Part shown: in pieces, positions 20,773 to 32,700 of the stretch
Layout: each line of letters begins with the position of its first letter
Position numbering within the stretch: the stretch's first letter is position 1
NCBI GenBank assembly: GCA_905160935.1
Contig: CAJHZI010000423.1
Span: 2,351,001 to 2,415,000, forward strand
DNA length: 64,000 nt
Direction: 5' to 3'
DNA from: Enchytraeus crypticus
Taxonomy: Eukaryota > Annelida > Clitellata > Enchytraeida > Enchytraeidae
Program-made: the position numbers and the translations under genes
The notes under the pieces: model-generated
What the model saw: only the letters and a program-made list of their open reading frames with translations
What the model was told of the DNA's origin: nothing
The model's database searches: none

Positions 20773-23700
20773 GTAAGTATCATTACAATACTCAATAGGC
20801 CTATATCCTGCCTGTCTGTCTGTATATTTGTCTGTCAAGCTGTCTGTCTGTCTCTCTCTTCGTCGGCTGACGGTCTATTTGAGTGTCTATACATGTACGA
20901 TGTTCAAATGAATATTCTTAAAAATTGGAAGGAGCGAAATTGGACTTCCAAATTTAGTGTTGAAGATTACTGAGGCGCCATATCATGCTTCTTATATACT
21001 ATTGCATCTACATTGTAGCTTATGCGTTTGGAAAAGTATTTGATACCGTTCTGCTTATCTTGCATCCTATTTGAATTAAAATGAATTATAAAATGGAATT
21101 TTTTCCATAACACAACTGTAGATATAAAAAAAACTTTTTAAAAATACAATTAAAACAAACTAAGGCTAGAGTGATACGGCTCAGCAAAGATGCTCAAACG
21201 TTCCATTGTTGTTTTGTGTTAGAATAGCTGATCTATTTGTAGAGATGACCGGTATCGTTAAAAATACAGTTTTGAACAGCTTTTCTTGCTGCATTCACTA
21301 ATTATATATAAGGTTGCAGAGTCATTAGTGATTATTAATAAAGGTTATATAAAATATTATTTTAAAGAAATCGGAGAGCTTATCAATTCAAAAATCATAA
21401 AGGAATTATTTGGCTGATTGATAGTAGTAATAATAATTATTGTTAATAATAATAGTAACTAACAAGAAATTAAAATAATTATTTTATTACAGTAATAAAT
21501 TAAACCAAATAAAAAACCGTTGATAATCTCCCAATTCACTAGTGAAAGAATGAAAGAATAGGATTAATAGAATGAATGGATAGGATAAATTGATTAAAGA
21601 GATCAATTAACCATAATTTAACGTCCGCATTCTTTTCAGAAGGTCCTTTCGACGACGAAATTAATCGATAGCTAATTTATAGATTGATTGATTTTGGATG
21701 TGTCGCAGCTCTCACTCCACCATCACTGTGGAAGTCAGTTGACCAGACTCTGATCTTAAGACCTGGAAAGAATGTTGAGCTTCCTTGTGAAGCAACGGGA
21801 TTCCCCCCTCCATTGTAAGCTGTCATGAAATCAATTGTTTTTACTTATTCGCTTGCTTTTGTAGTTTAATATTACTTAATTGTTCTTGCTTTTTATTAGA
21901 ATTTCTGCAATACAGATTGTATTTTAAAATATCACTGGTGCTATATGCAATAGGCTGCTTGTATTACATGCATTCTTCATGAGAACTCTTCGTATTTATT
22001 TGAAAAATTTCTATACTAAATCTCAACCAACTAACGAAAATACTACAAAAGACAACAAATTACTACCATTATCTATAGAATGGCTCATTTAGATTTGATC
22101 GAGCTAAATATGAGTGATTAGATTTCTTTGATAGATTGAATGTTTATGAAAGAGAGTGATAGAAGACTGAGTAGGAATCTAACTATTGGACCTTTTTCTT
22201 AGTCTAGATATTCAGATATTGTCAATTATTTCCTTGTTTGCCTTTTTATTATAAGCACTTCAGAGCTTTTCTAATACATGTATCAATATTTTCTGTCTGT
22301 TGATTTATGTATTGCGCTGTACTTTTGCATAATTACTATTTACTGCCATTAGAAACACAAGAATAAAGATTATGAAGAAATTGGTTTGGTCAATACTTCT
22401 GTATGGATGTTAAACGTGGACATTAAAGAAAGAAGAAATCAGGAAACTAGAGATATTAGAAATACGGTGATGGCGAAGGATGAAAGAGATTAGTTGGAAT
22501 GACAAAATTACAAATAAAGTTCTTGATGGAGTTGGTACAGATAGACAGTTAATAAATGTGATATGAAATAAAAAAGGTAAGCTGGATAGACATTTTATAA
22601 GGGCGGATGGTTTGCTATAGTATGTAGTAGAAAAGATGGCTGAAGATAGAATTGGTTGGAAGGGTTATATGCCATGGACCTGCAGTTAGGCCATGCACCT
22701 TAAAGAAGAAGACTGCCTTTACTTTATTTGCAATTCTACGTCTATTTCATCATCTGAAGCTGCCATCAGGTACATCAGATACATTATCATAAATTACTCG
22801 CAGTTATTCGTGGAAGAAAGACGGAGAACCGCTGATAATAACGAACGGTTCTGGATTGATCCAGAGAGATGATTCTGGAACCTTGGATATTCCTGATCCT
22901 CAAGATCATCATCAGGGATTCTATCAGTGCTATGCCATAAATCAACTTGGAAAAGCCATCAGCGCTCTGGCGTATCTGAGGAAAGCCAGTAAGTTATCTG
23001 TTGCATTAGCCATTTATTAGATAAAAGTTAGCAACTTGCATAGAGGAATCAAAGCAATAAATGAATGTAGTTTTATTCCAAGAACTCGTTCAATAAATCC
23101 AAGATCCAACATGAATGAAGGATTGTGCTGAGTCAATAGCATGTCGGTAACTTGTCTAACTGCGAGTCAGGCGCTACAGGAATCAAATGTTCATTCCATC
23201 CTTGATATGGTTTTGAGACAGAAATTTGGCGTTAAACTTGGTTTTAGCCTTTATATCGATTCACTTAGTAAATGATTAACTAAGTAAATTAATCAGAGAT
23301 CGATTAAATGAGTTTAATTTCGTATCATATTTAGCGCAGGACTTTTGCAACTCTGGACAGTTAAAGAATGTAATAAATTAATAGTTCATCTCTCCCATTT
23401 TAGAAAATGCTACTTTGCAGTTATTTTTATTTTTTACCACATGTATTATAATAACTCATCAATTTTGTCATCATAATTTAACTTTATGAAAGAATGAAGC
23501 CCATGCTATTTTTGAATTATACTGGTGCAACACCGCTAGTAGTTGTTGGTTCCGCTCCAGGCGTTCCTGACATCGCCCTCGGATGAAGAACCGGACATTA
23601 AATCCTTTTCATTATATTATATTGTTACTATTGATATTTGTTATCATAATTTAATATTGATATTAGACTTTTCCCATGTTGTGCCCGGTTTGCAAGAGGA

Positions 23701-26700
23701 TAAACTAAATGCGACATGCACTAAGATCCAAACCAACATCAGAAAGTTCATTGGGTTGGCGAGCGCCTAGGCTTCAGATATTGCTCTAAAGTTTTTTAAT
23801 CTCTAACCTAGTTAAACTGGGATCCAAGGGAAGATGATGATGATGATGATGCTGATGACAATGATGATGATGACGATGATAATGCTGATGATGATGATAA
23901 TGACAATGACAATGATGATGGATGATGATGATGATTACGACGATGACGATGACGACGACGATAATGGTGATGATGATGATGATAATAATGACGATGACGA
24001 TGATGCTGATAATGCTGATGATGAAGCTGCTGCTGCTGATGATGATGACGATAACGACGATGATGATAATGTTACTATTGCTATTTGTAGTCCTGGAGCC
24101 GTTTCCTACGGTTCTAGAGCCGATGCTGCATGAGCCGGTGGTGGGGGAGGCGTTCACCCTGAGGTGCCGGGCGCCGATCAGCTACCCCTCGCTCAGAGTC
24201 TACTGGGGGGAGGACAACGCCGTCCAGAGGATCGACACAGACAATAGGGTCTCACTCGACTATCAGGGTAAAGATCCGCGTAAAGTTGTGCGTAGTGTTT
24301 CACTGTTGTTATTGTTGCTACTCGGTAGGTGTCGATCAAGAGGATCGACACCGACCACAAGGTTTCACTCGAGTATCATGGTCAAGATATGAGTAAATTT
24401 GTGCGTAGTGTTTCGCTGTTGTTTCTGTTGCTGTTCGGTCTGTGTCGATCAAGAGGATCGACACAGACAACTAGATTTCACTCGACTATCAGGGTAGAGA
24501 TCTTCGTAAAGTTGTGCCTAGAGTCTCTTTTTTGTAGCTGTTGCTGTTTCGGTCTGAACGAAGCTATAATCTTTAATTTCCTGCAAGGATGGTTTGGAAT
24601 CACTTCTGACGTACAACAGAGGTTTTACGCAGAGTTTTCCTCTGCATTTGATGGTTCACTAAGGTCCAGTTCTTGAACCTTAAAGCTGTAGCTAAATATC
24701 TTCTTTTTCAGTGCACTGCCAAGTGCCAAGGTATATATTCATACTCAAAGTCTGTTTTCTCGCTCCATAAGAGCACTCCTTATGGAGCGAGAAAACAGAC
24801 TTTGACTATGAATATCAGGGTAAGCATATCATAGCTAAATATAGTAGCTAAATATATTATCATAGCTAAATATAAGATTAAATTTTTTGTTTGCACAAAT
24901 AATTTTATATATTTGCTTTGTTTCGCAATCGTTGAATTGCGAAACTTATATTTCCAAAAATTTCACGTTCTAAAGAAGCTCTTACGCAAAATCGTTGGCA
25001 TGTGAATGATTCGGTTTAAATCTGCACTTGAATTCTTATGTAAACGTAAAATTTAGCAACCGTCGTGCAGAATGCATAATCATGTATAATAAGAATTCAA
25101 TAATATTTGTAGTTTGTGTGGTTTTAGGTGTATTTCTGAAGTTAGGATTAAATGTGATCCCTTGGCTATATATAATGAAGATCTTTTATTCGTCAATTAA
25201 ACATCTAAACAAATATAACAAATGTCATACAACGAACGAAGCAGTGCAGACTACAAAACGCAAGTGCCATAACTAAACATTATTACACTAGAGAGCAATC
25301 ACAAAAAATATCATTGACATTTTTTTCATATTGCGTATCGATACTTCGCTTAAAGATATTTCGATACTTCGAAAAATAAATTGCGACTGATACAGTCATC
25401 CTTGACATCCTGTACAATAACCATATGATCATTTTTGCTTCTTCTTCTTCTTCGTCTTCTTCTTCTTCCCTTTACTACTATTTTAAGTAGGGTCGGGATA
25501 CGAATGGACCTTCTCTACTCTTTCTCCCATACCATATCAAAGTCCTTTCCAATCGTTTAAGGAAATTTTGTAGCAATTTCTAATTATAAGATCATCTTTG
25601 CTATGCACAATAATAAATAGAGGTGGTCCTCTCGAACAGGTAACCTGCACTTCGCTCACATAATACCTGAGGACAGTCGGGAGGGGCGCAGGTACGTCTG
25701 CGTGGCCTATAGCGAGCAGCTGGGTCGCTTCGCCCAGGGAGATGATCAGATCATCCTGCCGATAATTCAGTCAGGTAGGACACTGGAATATCTATCCACT
25801 CACTACAGGTAGAACACTGGAATATCTATCCACTCACTACAGGTAGGACACTGGAATATCTATCCACTCAGGCAACTCTTCTCAGTTATGCACTGCACAT
25901 TTTAGAGCGAGAAATCTTTTTTTTTCATAATTTATCAACTCAGCTACACAGATGCTACAATAGCAAATGAATGCATTCATGCAAACAGTGAAAAAGCATG
26001 CAGAATAAAAAAATACAGCCCTGTCATTAAACCAATATAAATTTTTAAGAGTATAAAATTTATAGTGAGTATATATACTTTAATTTAATCGCATCGTCAT
26101 AGTTATAATTCCTAAATATTAAAGCTAATTACAGATCTGTCACTTTTCCAATATAAATTTATGGCGAGTATAAATTTCATCGCATATACAATTTCTAATT
26201 AAAAAAACTTCTTCATGTGTATGAAATTTTTATATTTTGACTTCCTGAGAGTCTTATGGTACATTGCTATAAAGTCCGCCTTAGATTGAGAGGTTCGGGC
26301 TCAAACTCCGGTTTAGTTGAAATAGACTATTTTCTCGTAGATGTGTGCATTTTTTTCACCCGGGTATTTTCTTGTTAAAAAATAATACATGAATTCTTGA
26401 TAATTTGTTCTTAGACATTCGACGTCATCATCCAAGGTTGATGTGGTCAGTACCGCAGTCGAACCTGGCGCTACGTGGTCAAGAGATGCGCATGAAATGC
26501 ATCTTCAGTGGAAAGTAAGACTTTACTTCAAATTATTAACTTCAGAAAAAATTATTTTGAGCATCTTTACAAGAGTATTGACAACAAGGCCTAGTGAAAA
26601 ATGTCTAACTATTTAATTTTAATTAAAATGTTAATTACAATAATAATATTATTATAACATTATTAATTATAATATTTTTATTAATGTCTAACTGTTTTTC

Positions 26701-29700
26701 CATGGAATTATTCTGTCCACCAATAATCGAATACTAGAGATTCAGGATTTTTAAAATACTTTTTAAACTTTTAAGCAATGTTAGCCACGTGTCAATTAAC
26801 AGTTGTAAATGGAGGATGTGGTGTTTGATAGTCGATGGCGCATAGAATCTCAAATTCTAGTTAAGTCAGCAATGAATTAACACATCACTTATTGATAAAT
26901 GATTACTCTTAAGCTGAAGTTATCTACAATTTTACTTGTATAAACTTCTTCACTTCCAAGGAATCTACAAAGAGTTATCTCTCTCTAATCTAGTATTATG
27001 CCAAACGATAGGTCCTAGGTACTACAAACAGTTATCTGCATACATTGAATGGTAAAATTAAATACCAATGGATATAAATGTTGGCTATTTTTTCTTGCTT
27101 TATATTTTCAGAATGTCTCAATTGCGTAGAGGTAACGTCATGAAGTTTTAAATGACAGATCCTGAGGTGAATTTTACTCTCGTGGGTTCGAATCCCAGCC
27201 GCGCTGATCTGAGAGTAAAATTTCGGACATTCACTGGACTCGTTTTCCGGAAAACAGTCTAAATTGCCTAACGGTTTAAACATGTGGTATTAAAAGTGAT
27301 AGGTATCAACATAGTTGATCTTTTCACTGTAATGCGTGTTTACATTTTTATATTTTACTATAGTTTATTTATTAATTACTTGTTTTCTATTTTATTTCAT
27401 TTTTGTAATTATAATGTTTTTAATTTATATTTTCAGTCCTGTTCCAAGGATCGGCTGGAGGCGGTTAGGCAATGCGATGACGGACAGGATGTATGAGCAG
27501 AGTCACGGTCAGGAGCTGGTCATCAGTGACGTGAGGTTCGAGGACTCGGGGTACTATCAGTGTAGCGCTCTCAACTCAGGAAAACCTGTCATCAATGTCG
27601 TTCATATGTCAGTGGAATGTAAGTGCTGCACATGTTGTTTATGTCAATCGCATGTAAGTGTTGCACATGTTGTTTATTATGTCAGTGGAATGTAAGTGTT
27701 GCACATGCTGTTTATGTCCGTGGAATGTAAGTGCTGCACATGTTGTTTATGTCAATCGCATGTAAGTGTTGCACATGTTGTTTATGTCAGTCGAATGTAA
27801 GTGTTGCACGTGTTGTTTATGTCAGTCGAATATAAGTAAAAGCTGTTAAGCTGTTACTAACGTCAGTCTCATCTCTCGAAAGCGATATCAATGACGGACG
27901 AGCCCGGAGCCCCGGATTTGAACGCGGATTTGAACCCGGATTTGAACCCGGCACATGCTCATCCGCGGTCAGATCTTACTGATATCGTTAATGTCTATGT
28001 CGGTAGGAATTAATGCACATATTGCTATTTTTCGATATGTTAGATTGTTTGCTGTTTGCATGCTAACAGTATCCGTTTTTCTCCTCTACATTAAAGTTTT
28101 TATATCCTCTTATTTGAACCAATCTTATTTGCAGCAGTAGTTTGAAATGAAACAAGGCACATACATGTATATGTATACATTATTAGTCCATCGGATATTG
28201 TGTATCACTGGGAAATTTTTCTATGACATTATAAGTAGACTGACATATATTGGAATGCAAACTTTCACTTGAAATGAAGTTAATCACTGTAACTATTTAA
28301 CTACTTGTAACTCGAACTTTAAAAGACTTTTTATGAAATAATTTCAATTACAGCATATTGAATTGATTTTTCTGCAATGTATAATTATTAATTTTGAGTT
28401 ATTTACTGCATTGTAAAATATATTGTACCCGACCCTAGTTAAACTGGCATTCAAGGGAAGAAGATGATGATGATGTGCAGTTATATTTTACTGCATAGCA
28501 CCACCGTTTTGGGACGATGAAAGCCACATGGAAGACTTCACGGCTTCTGAAGGAGATGACATCTTATTCAATTGTTCTGCGAGTGGGAAACCAACTCCAA
28601 GAGTCTCATGGTCAGTCAACGGTCTAGCTCTATCAGGTGAGCGAAAGTATAAGAGCTAAAAACGCTAAGGTTAACGTCAGTTTCTCCACTCGAAAGCGAT
28701 GTCAGTGACGGGCGAGCCCAGGATTTAAACCCCGCACATACTGATCCGCGGTTGAGTATCTTACCGACATCGCCACAGGCTCCGGAATGTGATTGTATAG
28801 ACTGTAGAAAAGATTATAGCCTTTTATATTATTCTATTTTCTTTCTAAAACTAGAGAAGATAAGCTGTTGATTTATATATCACAAATTTAATGAATAAAG
28901 TCTAAAATCTCTTACTCTCTAGAAAGCATGTCAGGCCGTGGACTGGATTTGAATTCTTCATATACTGATCCTCAGTTGAACATCTTACGGACTTGCTAAT
29001 GGCTCAGCCCGAATATGGATATAAACTTAGCTATTACACTAATAGACTAGGCTTAGTTGTATTCAATGACTTCTATTTTGGTACATTTTAAGTGACAGTT
29101 GTTAAGACAGTTGATATGTTGCAATTTTGCATTGTTTAAATTATATTTGCAGAATCGGTATCGAATACTTCTCGAAAATTTATCGGTTTTAATTTCATTC
29201 GAATTCAAAACGTATCGAGGTCAGACTCGCAAGTATTTCAATGCAACGCCAGCAACAAACATGGATACATCTACAAAAACGCCTATCTGAATGTGTTAGG
29301 CAAGTAACAACCTTCCTTGTCATTGCACGCTAAGGTTGAAGTCACTCTCAATAGGTTTGATTTGATTTTCAAATCAAATGTCTCTTCTAACTGTACTCTG
29401 TCACTAACGGATCATAAAATAGCAAAACAATTTATTTATTTCTAACCACTACACTTTACAAAATTGCATTAAAAATAAACAAATTACTGAGACAGAGAAC
29501 AATGGTTTGTTAATACAGTACAATACAATCAAGCTAATAAAAATTACACTTGCAGTTATCGGTTGATTTATTCTCAATATTTCCTGAATCATTACAGCAA
29601 TCACGTATATTCCTATTAGGCTTCAGTTTTATGTACGACATGGAATCGGTAAGCTATAATATATTTACGAAAATATAATTATTTAGGCTTGTCCGAAAAC

Positions 29701-32700
29701 TAAACTCTCATTCTGATGCATTTCTGAACTATTATTCTCGCTTACACCCAAGACTCGACACTTCAAAATTCTATTGAAACTCATCTATCTATTATATATT
29801 TATAAAATATCTATCAACTATCAATCATCTTTATATCAACTATCAATCATCTTTATATCAACTATCAATCATCTTTATATCAACTATCAATCATCTTTAT
29901 ATCAACTATCAATCATCTTTATATCAACTATCAATCATCTTTATATCAACTATCAATCATTTATATCAACTATCAATCATCTTTATATCAACTATCAATC
30001 ATCTTTATATCAACTATCAATCATCTTTATATCAACTATCAATCATCTTTATATCAACTATCAATCATCTTTATATCAACTATCAATCATCTTTATATCA
30101 ACTATCAATCATCTTTATATCAACTATCAATCCTCTTTATATCAACTATCAATCATCTTTATATCAACTATCAATCATCTTTATATCAACTATCAATCAT
30201 CTTTATATCAACTATCAATCATCTTTATATCAACTATCAATCATCTTTATATCAACTATCAATCATCTTTATATCAACTATCAATCATCTTTATATCAAC
30301 TATCCATCATCTTTATATCAACTATCAATCATCTTTATATCAACTATCAATCATCTTTATATCAACTATCAATCATCTTTATATCAACTATCAATCATCT
30401 TTATATCAACTATCAATCATCTTTATATCAACTATCAATCATCTTTATATCAACTATCTATCATCTTTATATCAACTATCAATCATCTTTATATCAACTA
30501 TCAATCATCTTTATATCAACTATCAATCATCTTTATATCAACTATCAATCATCTTTATATCAACTATCAATCATCTTTATATCAACTATCTCTCATTGTC
30601 CCAGCATATCACTATATAGGACAGTAGGACTGTGCTAATTGTGGACAATTATTGATTTTATATTGCAGCGGAGCCTCCGCAATTTGTTGAGAAATCTGAT
30701 GAGATCTTTCTTTCAGCTCATCTTCAAACTATCCAAATAAAGTGCCTCATATTCGGAGCACCACGACCAACTCTGGTCTGGTATAAAGGTTCTTCGAAAC
30801 TGTTAGACCAAAACGACGAGAGATTTATAATCCTGGACACTGGAAACCTCCTCATACAGGTTTTAGTCTGCCACAAGATTTTTCAGTTATGTAGTCAACA
30901 AATTAGTGCGTCATAATTGTATCTATGTTTTAAAATATACACTAAAGAGTCGATTGAAAATTGTATGAGAATTTAGATGCCTACCCGGTATGAGGCGTTA
31001 TAATAGTAAGAAAGGCAAACCTTTGTGATGAGATCGATTTACAAGTTGATCGTTTACATGACTGCATGAGCCTGGAGCCAGTGGCGGTGTCGTAAGTTAT
31101 TCGACCGCGGATCAGTATGTGCGGGATTCAAATCCTGGGCTAGCGCGTCACTGACTTCAAATTCTGGGCTAGCGCCTCCAGTGGCGAAGTCGATAAGATA
31201 TCTTGGAATATCTTGGTTAAAATCTTGGTGAAAATATTGGTTAAGTGGTGTTGTTGTGAAATAAAGTAAGTCTTTTTAAGTGCCGCTACTAGTTTGCCTG
31301 ATGTTTTCAGAATGTGGCCTATTCTGACGCAGACAACTACACGTGCCAAGCATTCAATAAATACGGAAATATCAGCTACGTCACCAGGCTTGTTGTGAGA
31401 CGTAAGTATTAAATTTATTTCTATTATTTTTTATTCATTAAATTCTTTGCATTTTCGAAGATAAATGAGGATAGACATGAGAAAGAATAATGTAGCCGCA
31501 CTACGAAATAAACGGTGGTTATCACCATATCGTTGACATGGTGGCTACATTACAGCACGCTTACCTCTTGTAACAGTCTTTACAATAACAATGTGGCTAC
31601 AATATTACTATAAACGTAACTTAAAGTGATTGCTCAATAATTAGTAAACATTTATGGACCATTTATATACTTGTTTATATTCATTTATAAGAAGGTCATA
31701 GTGAGATTTGAGCAACAAATTGAGCAAATAAAGTTCAAGAAGAAAATTAATTTATCAATGTCTAAAATAAAGATCATAGTAAATGACACAGGCCCATATA
31801 ATTAAACTTACTAATTGTTTCTTGAACAGGTCCCACAAAGATTGTCCAGTATCCGACCGCCCAGACGATAAACGTTATGAATCCGGTGGTCCTCAACTGT
31901 ACGGCCATGACTGATCCTCTAGAGATGACGAAACTGAGGGTAAACTGGATTAAAGATGACCAATTCCTCTCTTCTGTCAGAGATACGCGTATTTCAGCTT
32001 CCGGTGGTCATTTATTTATCAGACGAGCCCTGGTCAGCGATTCGGGAACATATCAATGTGTCGCCACAAATGACATCGACTACGATACAGTCAGTGTGCA
32101 GCTCGTTGTAAGAGGTAAACTTGTTGTAAGAGGTAAACTTGTTGTAAGAGGTAAACTGATGTAAGAGGTAAACTGTTGTAAGAGGTAAACTTGTTGTAAG
32201 AGGTAAACTTGTTGTAAGAGGTAAACTCGATGTAAGAGGTAAACTCGTTGTAAGAGGTAAACTTGTTGTAAGAGGTAAACTTGTTGTAAGAGGTAAACTC
32301 GATGTAAGAGGTAAACTGTTGTAAGAGGTAAACTTGTTGTAAGAGGTAAACTTGTTGTAAGAGGTAAACTCGATGTAAGAGGTAAACTGTTGTAAGAGGT
32401 AAACTTGTTGTAAGAGGTAAACTTGTTGTAAGAGGTAAACTCGTTGTAAGAGGTAAACTCGATGTAAGAGGTAAACTTGTTGTAAGAGGTAAAAATCTAA
32501 ACGGTTTTAAAATCTAAACGGTTTTCTTTGTTTTCATAGACATTCCTGACCCGCCCGAAAACGTTACGCTAACACATTGTAACAGCACTATGGCGGAGAT
32601 CACTTGGACACCAGGAAGTGATAACAACGACCACATCAATCAATTCGTAGTCTACACAAACGCCACATTCGGTGCCGATCCAGACGCCGGGATAGTATTT

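Noticed and set aside
23786..24157. Asp/Met-rich and Ile/His-rich open frames on both strands
   Set aside because: Triplet microsatellite (GAT/GAC)n from a SINE tail; only 24091-24267 plus strand is a real exon.
29774..30619. 281-codon open frame, the longest in the window
   Set aside because: It is the 22-bp satellite read through all three phases; a unit of 3n+1 without stops always gives an endless cyclic peptide. No codon bias, no start context, and it lies inside an intron.
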